The translations under genes were made by a program, and so were the position numbers. This document shows positions 29,645 through 38,132 of a stretch of DNA of 64,000 nucleotides, piece after piece; position 1 is the stretch's first letter; every line of letters begins with the position of its first letter. This DNA comes from JAWKWH01 sp963669285. GTDB taxonomy: Bacteria; Pseudomonadota; Alphaproteobacteria; Rhizobiales; Rhizobiaceae. The stretch is from contig CAXXSI010000011.1 of the NCBI GenBank assembly GCA_963669285.2, positions 310,001-374,000 of the forward strand, written 5' to 3'. The notes under the pieces were generated by a model, which saw only the letters and a program-made list of their open reading frames with translations, was not told where the DNA came from and ran no database searches.

Positions 29645-30916
29645 TCAGTAGAGCGACACGGTGTAGCTGAGCGACGCGTCGAACTGGGTTTGATTTCGCC
29701 TGGGCAGGTTCTCGTACTGGATATCGCGGTAACCAAGCTCAAAATCGACGCGGCTGTGGTCATCAATCTGGAAATTATGATTCCAGTACGCCCGCCAGTA
29801 GTGTGCGAAATACGGGCGAGCGGGCCCGAGGACCAAATTGGGTATTTGGCTGTAGCCGTAGGCGAAGCCTACATTTTGGGTCCAAATGGGACCATCTTCA
29901 AACGCCCAAACCTGCCCTGCGTAGGTGATTTCACCCTCGTAGAGCCGGCCAACCTCTCCAAAACCTTCCATCCGGTCGGTGTAGCCACGACCGGCTATGC
30001 CAATCGTATGGCTTCCGACAATCCGCTTTGTGGCGCCAGCCTCGAAGCTGAACCGGTGATCCTCAAACAGGATGGGCGTGGAATTGCCCAGCCAGGCGTA
30101 TGCGGCTTCGGCGTAAACAAAACTGTTTGCTGTCGGCAATGCTGTCACACGGACTGAAGCACCGTAAGAGTTGCGGTAAAAAGGAGGTTCAAACTCTTCC
30201 CGTTCGGCGAAGACTGAAACCTGACCGCGCAGGGTTGGTATGAGTTCCGTCGGCAGTCCGACATCCAGCGTTGCACCTCCGCGCCAATGCGGCGCCGTAT
30301 AAAGACCGCCAATGCCATCAAAGTTAAAGTCAGCAAATCTGCGGCTGGCGCTGACTTCACCAAATAGCAATAAAGCATTGTTTGTTGACGTTTCCAGATC
30401 AAAGCGCAATTGGCCAGCAGCGCGCCCAAATAGGGTGTAATCCGTTCTGTCGGCCCAGGGAGCTGTCGGTGAAAAATTGATAGATTGACTGCGAATGCCA
30501 ACTGTCAGGTCGAGAAAACCGCTGATGCCGGAAAGCGCTCGATTGACCACCCCAAGCAGCTGCCTTGCGTCGCGTTCATCACGCTCGTCGAGCGTACCGA
30601 TCTCAAGCGCGAATTCGAGATGGCGGGCGGCCAGTTCGCGCGAACCGACATGATGGTAGAGACGCGCGGCGATCAAGTGCGCTTTTGCATCGAGCGTATA
30701 GTCAATCAGATGCTGCTCGATCGTGGATAGTGCCTGATCATACTGCCCGGCTTCAACGGCAACGCGGATGAAGGTCGACAGAGCTGAGGTGTCCCCGGGA
30801 TTTCCCACCCGCTCGGCAAAGGCGTTTTGGTAGTTGGTTCCGAACAATTGTGCTGCCGCCGGACCGGATGTGCCAGTGAGCAGCAGAATGGACAGCGCGG
30901 CGAGTGTCATACGCAT
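29645..30916 (-). CDS. Outer-membrane protein with TPR head and beta-barrel (FecR-CHASE2 operon)
   Basis: 423 residues from ATG 30916, which has GGAAG eight bases upstream; the open frame continues to 31114 but that part lacks a signal peptide. Signal peptide about residues 1-24 (SGPAAAQ). Residues ~40-135 contain TPR-like helices (FIRVAVEAGQYDQALSTIEQ, AHLIAARLYHHVGSRELAARH). From about 150 to the end there are alternating aromatic strands of an outer-membrane barrel ending SYTVSLY, with a C-terminal aromatic. First gene of a three-gene operon with FecR and the cyclase. Inferred role: envelope sensor or channel feeding the FecR-CHASE2 signal. Confidence 0.75.
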   Translation of the reverse strand: MRMTLAALSILLLTGTSGPAAAQLFGTNYQNAFAERVGNPGDTSALSTFIRVAVEAGQYDQALSTIEQHLIDYTLDAKAHLIAARLYHHVGSRELAARHLEFALEIGTLDERDERDARQLLGVVNRALSGISGFLDLTVGIRSQSINFSPTAPWADRTDYTLFGRAAGQLRFDLETSTNNALLLFGEVSASRRFADFNFDGIGGLYTAPHWRGGATLDVGLPTELIPTLRGQVSVFAEREEFEPPFYRNSYGASVRVTALPTANSFVYAEAAYAWLGNSTPILFEDHRFSFEAGATKRIVGSHTIGIAGRGYTDRMEGFGEVGRLYEGEITYAGQVWAFEDGPIWTQNVGFAYGYSQIPNLVLGPARPYFAHYWRAYWNHNFQIDDHSRVDFELGYRDIQYENLPRRNQTQFDASLSYTVSLY

Positions 30917-31191
30917 CTGCGTTACTTCCGATTCGGTCCCCGAAACAAATAACCAGTAATTCCTAATGTCTTGCAGCATCGCGGCATTGGCGGTCAAGTC
31001 CGGGTAGGGGCAGATTAGTTGCCCTGCGGCGACACCTGACAATAATTTATGTGCGGTTTTGGTCATGTCGGTATTTAATCTTGGCAGGACGAAATCGGGT
31101 GTGACGAGCAGCACAGTATGATCACATGATCCGAATTAGGGTCTTCTGGAGCGTCGCAATCAAGCGGCCGCCAATGACAGGAGAGAAAACC

Positions 31192-31557
31192 ATGAGATCC
31201 GCATTGATCAAGAATACGGCTGTTGCCGTTATCACCGTTGCCGCCATGCTTGGTGTATCCGTACAGTCTTCGTCGGCCTTGCCGCTCGATACACAGTCAC
31301 TGAAATCCGCAAACACCGCACCTGCCGTCCAGACAGTTGGCTGGACGACCAAACAGAAACAGGCCGCTGGCTGGGGTTTGGCAGCAGGTGTCCTGACCGG
31401 TGTGATCGTTTCCGGCGCTATCAACAAAAAGAAGAAAAAGGACGCGATGAAACTGCATATCGCTTATTGCGCCGGCAAGTTCCAGACCTACAATCCCAAC
31501 ACCAACATGTATATGTCGCATTCCGGACCGAAATATTGCAGTTCACCGTATCTTTGA
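31192..31557 (+). CDS. BA14K-like small secreted protein
   Basis: 121 residues from ATG 31192 with GGAGAG upstream. Signal peptide to about residue 30 (SSSALP), a second hydrophobic helix GWGLAAGVLTGVIVSGAI followed by a lysine run, and a C-terminal CAGKFQTYNPNTNMYMSHSG segment that fits the BA14K pattern (C-x-x-(K/R)-(F/Y)-x-(S/T)-Y-x-P). BA14K proteins are common in Hyphomicrobiales and were first noted as immunoreactive Brucella proteins. Divergent from the TPR-barrel gene. Confidence 0.75.
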   Translation: MRSALIKNTAVAVITVAAMLGVSVQSSSALPLDTQSLKSANTAPAVQTVGWTTKQKQAAGWGLAAGVLTGVIVSGAINKKKKKDAMKLHIAYCAGKFQTYNPNTNMYMSHSGPKYCSSPYL

Positions 31558-31595
31558 TCTCCAGGGAACGGCGTACGCACTTGCGCCCGGACCAA

Positions 31596-31628
31596 AAAAA
31601 ACGGGGTGTCCTGGATGCCCCGTTTTTT
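31596..31628. terminator. Bidirectional Rho-independent terminator
   Basis: AAAAAACGGGG at 31596-31606 pairs with CCCCGTTTTTT at 31618-31628 around an 11-base loop. It gives a T run in both directions and sits between the convergent BA14K-like and coxM genes, so it can end both transcripts. Confidence 0.9.
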
Positions 31629-31644
31629 ATTGCTTCATTGCCAG

Positions 31645-32445
31645 TCAGGCGTTTGCCGAAGCGGTTGCCCGTCCGGCCATGACCACAATCAGATTGGCTC
31701 GATATTCGGCCGTGGCATGGATATCCGCCATAAGGTCTGCCGACGGTACTGAAACTCCTTCGAGCGCTGATGCATCGAAGTTTTTTGCCAAGGCGGTCTC
31801 GACAGGCTTTGAACGGAATACGCCGTCGTCACCAGCGCCGGTAACCGCAGCACGAATACCGTCCTTGCCTTTTGCCACGAACACGCCGGTCATGGCATAG
31901 CGCGATGCCGGATTGGGAAACTTGGCATAACCCGACTTGACCGGCGCGGTGAACGAAATCGCGGTGATCACCTCGTCATCCCTCAGGGCCGTTTCAAATA
32001 GGCCCTTGAAGAACTTGTCCGCCGAAATCTCGCGCTTATTGGTCTTGATTGTCGCGCCAAGTGCGACCATTGCCGCCGGATAGTCGGCTGCCGGGTCATT
32101 GTTGGCGACAGAGCCGCCGATCGTTCCCATGTGGCGGACATGCGGGTCGCCGATGTGAGCCGCCAAGTGACAGATTGCCGGGCAAACCTTTGCCAATTTG
32201 GCGTTGCCGGCAACCTCGGCATGGGTCGTGCCGGCGCCGATCGTGACATTCTTGCCGGAGACCTTGATCCCTTTCATATCGCCAATGTGGCTCAGATCGA
32301 TGAGATCGCTTGGTGCGGCAAGCCGGCTTTTCATTGCGGGAACCAAAGTCTGGCCGCCTGCCAGGAATTTCGGATCGTCGCATTTCTTTGCCGATTTTAC
32401 TGCGTCCGATACGGAGGCAGCCCTGGTGTAATTGACTGAATACAT
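31645..32445 (-). CDS. coxM: Molybdenum hydroxylase FAD subunit (CoxM family)
   Basis: 266 residues from ATG 32445, which follows GGAGGAG at about seven bases. FAD-binding text is present: LAGGQTLVPAMKSRL near residue 27, IGAGTTHAEVA, and HVRHMGTIGGSVANNDPAADYPA near residue 102. The C-terminal CODH-type domain follows. Transfers electrons from the Fe-S subunit to an acceptor. Last gene of coxS-coxL-coxM, 19 bases after coxL. Confidence 0.9.
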   Translation of the reverse strand: MYSVNYTRAASVSDAVKSAKKCDDPKFLAGGQTLVPAMKSRLAAPSDLIDLSHIGDMKGIKVSGKNVTIGAGTTHAEVAGNAKLAKVCPAICHLAAHIGDPHVRHMGTIGGSVANNDPAADYPAAMVALGATIKTNKREISADKFFKGLFETALRDDEVITAISFTAPVKSGYAKFPNPASRYAMTGVFVAKGKDGIRAAVTGAGDDGVFRSKPVETALAKNFDASALEGVSVPSADLMADIHATAEYRANLIVVMAGRATASANA

Positions 32446-32464
32446 TCGTTTTCTCCTCCGTTGC

Positions 32465-34810
32465 TCAGTTTGCGGCCTGAATCGCCGCCCAAACGGCTTG
32501 CGGCGTGGCCGGCATGGCAAGGTTGTTGTTGCCGATGGCATCGGTAATCGCATTGATCACCGCAGGTGGCGAGCCAATGGCGCCGGCTTCACCGCAGCCC
32601 TTGATGCCAAGTGGGTTGGACGGGCAGGCTGTTTCCGTGGTCGACACGTCGAAGGAAGGCAGATCATCCGCACGCGGCATGGTGTAGTCCATATAGCTTG
32701 CGGTGATCAGCTCACCATTTGCGTCATAGTGCGCGCCTTCGAGCAGCGCCTGACCAATGCCCTGGGCGATGCCGCCGTGCACCTGGCCTTCGACAATCAT
32801 CGGATTGATGATCTTGCCGAAATCATCGGCTGCAACAAACTGCACGATGTCGGTGGTGCCGGTTTCCGGATCGATTTCGACCTCGCAGATGTAGCAACCG
32901 GCCGGGAAGGTGAAGTTTGTCGGATCGTAGAAAGCGCTTTCCTTCAATCCGGGCTCCATGCCCTCCGGTATGTTGTGAGCCGTATATGCCGACAGGCAAA
33001 CCTCGAACCATTGTAGCGATTTGTCAGTACCCGCCACTTTGACTTCGCCGTTCTCGATGACGATGTCCTTGTCATCAGCCTCGAGCAGATGGGCGGCGAT
33101 CTTTTTCGCCTTGGCCTCGACCTTGTCGAGCGCCTTGACGACCGCCGACATTCCGACCGCGCCGGAGCGGGAACCGTAGGTGCCCATGCCCATCTGCACT
33201 TTGTCGGTATCGCCGTGGACGATTGAGACACTGTCCATCGGGACGCCGAAACGATCGGCGACCAATTGGGCAAATGTCGTTTCATGTCCCTGGCCGTGGC
33301 TATGGGAGCCGGTCAGGACCTCGATGGTGCCGACGCCATTGACCCGGACTTCAGCTGATTCCCAAAGCCCGACGCCGGCGCCCAGCGAACCGACCGCAGC
33401 CGACGGAGCGATACCACAAGCTTCGATGTAGCAAGACATGCCTATACCGCGCAGCTTGCCTTTCTTGGCGGCGGCTGCGCGTCGCTTTTCAAAACCGTCG
33501 TATTTCGATGCTTTCATCGCCGCGTCGAGCGATGCCTGAAAGTCTCCGGCATCATATGCCATGATCACCGGTGTCTGATGCGGAAACTCGCGGATGAAGT
33601 TTTTCGACCGCAGTTCGGCTGGACTGACGCCGAGTTCGCGCGCCGCCGTCTCCATCGTCCGTTCAATCAGGTAGCAGGCCTCCGGTCGGCCGGCTCCGCG
33701 ATATGCATCGACGGGCGCCGTGTTGGTATAGACCGTTCGCACATTACAGTGGATCGCCGGAATATCGTACTGCCCCGATAACAGCGTGGCATAAAGATAA
33801 GTTGGCACCGACGACGAGAACAACGACATATAGGCGCCTAGATTGGCGATCGTGTCAGCCTTCAACGCGGTGATCTTGTTGTCCTTGTCGAAGGCGATCT
33901 CGATGGTCGAAACATGGTCACGGCCATGCGCATCCGCCATGAAGCTCTCGGTGCGATCGGCCACCCACTTGACCGGAACACCGGAGCGCTTCGACGCCCA
34001 CAGGCAAACAATCTCTTCGGGATAGATGTAAATCTTCGATCCGAAGCCTCCGCCGACATCCGGTGCAATAACACGCAGCTTGTTTTCCGGAGCGACATTG
34101 TAGAACGCGCTCATGACCAGACGCGCAACATGCGGATTCTGGCTGGTGGTCCAGCAGGTGTAGTGGTCTTCGGCCTTGTCGTAGTGACCGAGCGCTGCCC
34201 GCGGCTCCATTGCGTTGGGCACCAGCCGGTTGTTGGTGATGTCCATACGGGTGACGTGTGCCGCTTCGGCGATCGCCTTGTCGGCCGCGGCCTGATCGCC
34301 GATTTCCCAATCGTAAATCAGGTTGCCCTTGGCTTCGGGGTGAATCTGGGGTGCCCCCTTTTTCAGAGCGGATACCGCGTCGATAACAGCCTTTTTTTCC
34401 TTGTAGGTCACGTCCACGGCTTCAGCCGCATCGCGGGCCTGTGCCTTGGTGTCTGCGACCACGATGGCGACCGCGTCGCCGACATAGCGTACCGTCGAGG
34501 TGGCCATCGGTTCCCAGGCACCCATGTTCATCGGCGAACCGTCCTTCGACGTAATGGCCCAGCCGCAAATGAGATTGCCGATACCGTCGGCCTTAAGCTG
34601 CTTGCCGGTGAGTACGGCTATGACGCCGGGCATGGCCTCGGCCGCCTTGGTGTCGATCTTCCTGACGGAAGCGTGTGCATGAGGACTGCGGACAAAAGCC
34701 GCATGTTTCATGCCGGGAACCACCATGTCGTCGGTATACCGGCCACCACCGGTGATGAATCTCTTGTCTTCCTTTCGCGCCACCCGGGCGCCAATACCTT
34801 CCATACCCAT
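32465..34810 (-). CDS. coxL: Molybdenum hydroxylase large subunit, form II CoxL type
   Basis: 781 residues. Mo-pterin cofactor motifs: GGGFGSKIYIYPEE, the active-site loop VDAYRGAGRPE, SHSHGQGHETTFAQ and GCGEAGAIGSPPAV with the catalytic Glu. The loop reads AYRGAGR, which marks form II (BMS-type) enzymes; form I CO dehydrogenases have AYRCSFR with the Cys that binds Cu. CO oxidation therefore cannot be assumed; an aldehyde or heterocycle substrate is possible. Lies between coxS (91 bases) and coxM (19 bases). Confidence 0.92.
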   Translation of the reverse strand: MGMEGIGARVARKEDKRFITGGGRYTDDMVVPGMKHAAFVRSPHAHASVRKIDTKAAEAMPGVIAVLTGKQLKADGIGNLICGWAITSKDGSPMNMGAWEPMATSTVRYVGDAVAIVVADTKAQARDAAEAVDVTYKEKKAVIDAVSALKKGAPQIHPEAKGNLIYDWEIGDQAAADKAIAEAAHVTRMDITNNRLVPNAMEPRAALGHYDKAEDHYTCWTTSQNPHVARLVMSAFYNVAPENKLRVIAPDVGGGFGSKIYIYPEEIVCLWASKRSGVPVKWVADRTESFMADAHGRDHVSTIEIAFDKDNKITALKADTIANLGAYMSLFSSSVPTYLYATLLSGQYDIPAIHCNVRTVYTNTAPVDAYRGAGRPEACYLIERTMETAARELGVSPAELRSKNFIREFPHQTPVIMAYDAGDFQASLDAAMKASKYDGFEKRRAAAAKKGKLRGIGMSCYIEACGIAPSAAVGSLGAGVGLWESAEVRVNGVGTIEVLTGSHSHGQGHETTFAQLVADRFGVPMDSVSIVHGDTDKVQMGMGTYGSRSGAVGMSAVVKALDKVEAKAKKIAAHLLEADDKDIVIENGEVKVAGTDKSLQWFEVCLSAYTAHNIPEGMEPGLKESAFYDPTNFTFPAGCYICEVEIDPETGTTDIVQFVAADDFGKIINPMIVEGQVHGGIAQGIGQALLEGAHYDANGELITASYMDYTMPRADDLPSFDVSTTETACPSNPLGIKGCGEAGAIGSPPAVINAITDAIGNNNLAMPATPQAVWAAIQAAN

Positions 34811-34901
34811 TTGGGAATTTCCTCCGCAATTTGTTTGAGTGCTTTGTCAGCGTTGAGACTGTGACCGAGATAGCCGTCGCAGCTTTTGGCAACTGATCCG
34901 G

Positions 34902-35396
<495 letters not shown>

Positions 35397-35721
35397 TAAA
35401 CCTCCTCCATCGGCGGTACTTATGAAAATGGGCCACCTTTGCGGGGATGCCCTTTTGCCGAAACAGGAAGATTAGCCTAGCAGCGTGAATAGTCCAGTCG
35501 GCGCGAGGAGAAATTTGTTTGGGCTCGCTAATGCCGCAATGACAGTGAACGATTAGCCCGAGCGGATTCAATGCCGATCACTATATATGCCGCACAACAG
35601 GCCGCCGGAGCGGCAGGAAATTGTGACGCGCTTGGTGGAATTGTTGACGGCGGACTGCTTGAAATGGCGGAGCAATACCGTTATCACGCCGAAATCCGCT
35701 GGCAAAAGTGCCGCGGTCTGT
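35397..35721. other. Intergenic region between coxS and tRNA-Thr
   Basis: 325 bases without a supported gene. It must hold the coxSLM promoter and that of tRNA-Thr. A weak GCTAAT/ATTAGC inverted repeat near 35530-35560 is visible; no clear operator. Confidence 0.4.
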
Positions 35722-35797
35722 GCCGCTTTAGCTCAGTTGGTAGAGCACATCATTCGTAATGATGGGGTCACGTGTTCGAGTCACGTAAGCGGCACCA
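35722..35797 (+). tRNA. tRNA-Thr (anticodon CGU)
   Basis: 76 bases with a full cloverleaf: acceptor GCCGCTT/AAGCGGC, D stem GCTC/GAGC, anticodon stem CATCA/TGATG with loop TTCGTAA (anticodon CGT), T stem ACGTG/CACGT with loop TTCGAGT, discriminator A and encoded CCA. Directly followed by AT-rich sequence and mobile-element genes, so its 3' end is a candidate integration site. I found no second copy of the 3' end in the window. Confidence 0.97.
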
Positions 35798-35939
35798 TCA
35801 ATATTGTTAATCCATTGATAATTATATATAAATTCATCTATCGAAAATGACATCCACCTTTCAGCCCACCTTTTTTTGTGTGCAGTGGCGTGCGGTTATG
35901 TGGTGCGGTGAGCGGTTTTCGGTGTGTTAGAATTGATGG

Positions 35940-36785
35940 ATGAAGCAGCCAGATAGCGGCGATCGATTGCCTGGTAGCCGACCGATTCCCCGGTTTGGTG
36001 ACCAAACATCAAAACCAGCCGCCGTCGTCAAACTTGATGGCAAGCAATCCACTCCTGCCAAAAAACAAGGTGGCGGGCGATCTGGCGCCGCGACGACAAT
36101 GAGCGTCGATGCCGATCAAGATGCTGACTCTTACGAGGCCTATCCCCTCTCGGTCGATGACATCCGGGCGCAGCTTTTTGCGCTTGGCATTTCGAAGTCG
36201 AAGGATTCTATCCAGCGCTATTGCCGTGAGGGCCGGCTTGATTGCGTCAAGCTTGGCTTGTTTCGTCGCTACTATGTGACTGAGGCGTCCGTCGATGCGT
36301 TGGTTGATTTACTTGTCAACGATGCAGAGGCATGCAGCTTCATGCAGGTGCATGAAGGTGAAACAAGCGGCAAATCTGAGCCGTTGCGGCTGCATGTACC
36401 TGCATCAGTTAAAAATATCGCTCAACCTAGTGACCTAGATGCAGCTGCATCGACCGGCATGCAGGCGGATACAGGTGCAGGCAGCATCACGCCGCTGCGT
36501 GAATCCCAAAAGGGGAAGACTGACGATCAGCCACTTGAACCAGAAGAGGCGATTACACCACCTGATCCTGGCATGGTTGATTTTTTGAAGGATCAGCTGC
36601 GGGTCAAGGACGAGCAGATCAGGGTGAAGGACGAGCAGATTGCGGGCATGTTGGAACGTGATCGTGAGACCAATATCTTGATCCGTGGCTTGCAGGATCG
36701 CATTGGCGAGGCATTTGGGCTGCTGGTTGGTGGCAAGAACCAAAGCCGTGATCATGGGAGCGATGGCGGACGCTATAAGATCTAG
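35940..36785 (+). CDS. HTH protein with C-terminal coiled coil (KfrA/MerR-like look), mobile-element gene
   Basis: 281 residues. Residues ~1-65 are low in order and Gly/Ser/Lys-rich. Residues ~70-120 form a MerR-like helix-turn-helix (YPLSVDDIRAQLFALGISKS, then CREGRLDCVKLGLFRRYYVT). After a linker of low complexity, residues ~215-255 form a coiled coil with an exact heptad copy (RVKDEQI twice, a 21-bp DNA repeat at about 36600). Such HTH plus coiled-coil proteins serve plasmid partition or regulation. The linker-coding DNA contains the ATGCAG array described separately. No clear ribosome-binding site before ATG 35940. Confidence 0.6.
   Translation: MKQPDSGDRLPGSRPIPRFGDQTSKPAAVVKLDGKQSTPAKKQGGGRSGAATTMSVDADQDADSYEAYPLSVDDIRAQLFALGISKSKDSIQRYCREGRLDCVKLGLFRRYYVTEASVDALVDLLVNDAEACSFMQVHEGETSGKSEPLRLHVPASVKNIAQPSDLDAAASTGMQADTGAGSITPLRESQKGKTDDQPLEPEEAITPPDPGMVDFLKDQLRVKDEQIRVKDEQIAGMLERDRETNILIRGLQDRIGEAFGLLVGGKNQSRDHGSDGGRYKI
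36322..36464. repeat. Phased ATGCAG/CTGCAT hexamer array inside the HTH-coiled-coil gene
   Basis: ATGCAG occurs at 36322, 36332 and 36342 (10-bp steps, with a degenerate ATGAAG at 36352), its complement CTGCAT at 36390 and 36400 (again 10 bp apart), then ATGCAG 36439, CTGCAT 36445 and ATGCAG 36459. Eight exact hexamers in 143 bp. One-turn spacing suggests protein binding on one DNA face. Confidence 0.6.
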
Positions 36786-36846
36786 GGTCCAATCTAACAT
36801 ATCCTGATGTGGAGAACCGTTGCGGGCGGAGACTGCGGCAATGGGG

Positions 36847-36852
36847 TATAAT
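36847..36852 (+). promoter_or_regulatory. Candidate -10 box giving a leaderless transcript
   Basis: TATAAT ends 7 bases before ATG 36860. If used, transcription would start at about the A of the start codon. No good -35 element at 17 bases, so this is tentative. Confidence 0.35.
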
Positions 36853-36859
36853 TGTTTGC

Positions 36860-37231
36860 ATGGGGGTGCGTCATGCTGACGGATTCAAATCATTGGGCAA
36901 TGCGATCGCCGATCGCAATATTGTGTTGCGTGGCGCTGACGCATTGTCTCAGTCGGGTTTTACCCAGGTACCAAATGCGGTGCTCAAATCGCCAAAACTG
37001 TCGCCGGGCGCAAAGCTGACTTACGCGATGTTGCTGTCTTATGCCTGGGAAAACGAGTTCTGCTTTCCCGGCCAGGAAACATTGGCCAAAGACATGGGCA
37101 CGGGTCTTAGAAGCGTGTCTCGATATGTCCGCGAATTGGAGGCCGAAGATTTTTTGACCATCCACAAACGGGGGCAGGGAAGGGTCAACATCTATGAGCT
37201 GAACCTGACGGTAAAGAAAAAACGCGGCTGA
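36860..37231 (+). CDS. Replication-initiator-like winged HTH protein (HTH_36 type)
   Basis: About 123 residues from ATG 36860; an upstream start at 36809 would add an unlikely Cys/Arg stretch. The fold-defining text is FTQVPNAVLKSPKLSPGAKL, then FPGQETLAKDMGTGLRSVSR and YVRELEAEDFLTIHKRGQG, i.e. the HTH_36 pattern found in plasmid and phage replication proteins. A basic end (VKKKRG) follows. Ten bases after its stop begin three iterons with a 23-bp period, so it is the best candidate for a protein that binds them as initiator or autoregulator. Confidence 0.6.
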   Translation: MGVRHADGFKSLGNAIADRNIVLRGADALSQSGFTQVPNAVLKSPKLSPGAKLTYAMLLSYAWENEFCFPGQETLAKDMGTGLRSVSRYVRELEAEDFLTIHKRGQGRVNIYELNLTVKKKRG

Positions 37232-37240
37232 TCCAGACAT

Positions 37241-37297
37241 GCCAAATTGGCGTGTCTAGGCACGCCACATTGGCGTTTCCAGAAGTGCCAAATTGGC
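37241..37297. repeat. Three 23-bp-period iterons
   Basis: Palindromic cores GCCAAATTGGC at 37241-37251, GCCACATTGGC at 37264-37274 and GCCAAATTGGC at 37287-37297, exactly 23 bp apart. Spacing and position just after a Rep-like gene are typical of iterons. Confidence 0.75.
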
Positions 37298-37408
37298 TGC
37301 CTAATAATACGAAGGTGAACAATATTGAGGGATTAATACCCAGTAGGATTTTTAAAAAAAGCAATTTGGACTGAAGGTTGAGCATTCACGGCGCTCGTGT
37401 TTTCCACA
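37298..37408. other. Candidate replication origin: AT-rich segment with DnaA-box-like site
   Basis: Next to the iterons, 37298-37375 is markedly AT-rich (CTAATAATACG, TTTTTAAAAAAAGCAATTTGG) in otherwise GC-richer DNA. TTTTCCACA at 37400-37408 fits the DnaA box TTWTNCACA. Iterons, melting region and DnaA-like box in about 170 bp form a plausible origin; not proven. Confidence 0.5.
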
Positions 37409-37504
37409 CCCACCGTCAGTCAACTTCAACTTGAGTCGATCAAGACTGGTCAAGACGAGGGATCGGAGTCATCATTGCCGCGCTCTGGGCACTTGTCTCA
37501 ACCC

Positions 37505-37522
37505 GGAGCATCCGGATGCTCC
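37505..37522. promoter_or_regulatory. 18-bp perfect palindrome upstream of the AlpA-like gene
   Basis: GGAGCATCCGGATGCTCC is its own complement. It ends 20 bases before the AlpA-like start codon, a position suited to an operator. Confidence 0.5.
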
Positions 37523-37541
37523 CAACACAGGAGTTATCCGG

Positions 37542-37721
37542 ATGAAACGGATGTTATCGAAGAAGCAGTTGCGGGCGTTGGTTTTGTATTCGCTTCAACA
37601 CATTGCCAGGCTGGAGAAGGCAGGCAAATTCCCCAAGCGGGTAAAGCTGGGCCAGAACCGTGTCGGCTGGATTGAGGAAGAAGTGCTGGACTGGCTCCAG
37701 CAACGCATCGACGAGCGATAG
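37542..37721 (+). CDS. AlpA-like excisionase/regulator
   Basis: 59 residues from ATG 37542, with CAGGAG about 8 bases upstream; the longer frame from 37431 has no family text. KKQLRALVLYSLQHIARLEK, FPKRVKLGQNRVGW and EEEVLDWLQQRI give the winged-helix AlpA pattern, used as excisionase or prophage regulator. Supports a mobile-element origin of this segment. Confidence 0.75.
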   Translation: MKRMLSKKQLRALVLYSLQHIARLEKAGKFPKRVKLGQNRVGWIEEEVLDWLQQRIDER

Positions 37722-37733
37722 CCGTCCTCGGGA

Positions 37734-37779
37734 CGCTCCTTTAACAGGAGCGGGTGGCCTGCCTGGAAAGGCGGGCCAC
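37734..37779 (+). terminator. Double hairpin after the AlpA-like gene
   Basis: CGCTCC/GGAGCG (37734-37752), followed two bases later by an 11-bp stem with one G-U pair and GGAA loop (37754-37764 with 37769-37779), then TCATTTCTT. Likely transcription end for the alpA-like gene. Confidence 0.6.
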
Positions 37780-37804
37780 TCATTTCTTGTGGTAAAATTG
37801 TTCG

Positions 37805-37951
37805 ATGGAGGTTCAAGACATTACTATCGAACCTGTGGTGTCTCAGTCCACGGCAACAGTTGAGGAAATAATGACGCACTTCAACAACGCGGGTGTCGAT
37901 CATTTTGTGTTGCAAACGGTGATTCGATCTCTGCCGACAATCGAGTGGTAG
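37805..37951 (+). CDS. Possible 48-residue protein of unknown function
   Basis: ATG 37805 to TAG 37951 encodes an acidic 48-residue peptide with MEVQDITIEPVVSQSTATVE and a helical-looking second half (FNNAGVDHFVLQTVIRSL). Weak ribosome-binding site. Fills the gap between the AlpA-like and membrane protein genes. Could be fortuitous. Confidence 0.35.
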   Translation: MEVQDITIEPVVSQSTATVEEIMTHFNNAGVDHFVLQTVIRSLPTIEW

Positions 37952-38132
37952 ATTTAAACTCATCGCCACGAATCTGCTTCTCATCGCAGGTGCTGTCGTG
38001 AATTTGAATTGCCTTTACATCTAAAACCTGTGGGTTTGCTGGCTGTTTTGGTTCAATCCGCAGTCATTGCATTGACAGCTGTCAATTTGCTGCCGACGAT
38101 TGATTGTCTCTAACTTGCGGGGAGGGGAGGCA

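Noticed and set aside
32465..34810. True (form I) aerobic CO dehydrogenase
   Set aside because: Active-site loop is AYRGAGR, not AYRCSFR.
36809..36859. Upstream start for the Rep-like gene
   Set aside because: The extra residues are Cys/Arg-rich without family text, and no ribosome-binding site is present.
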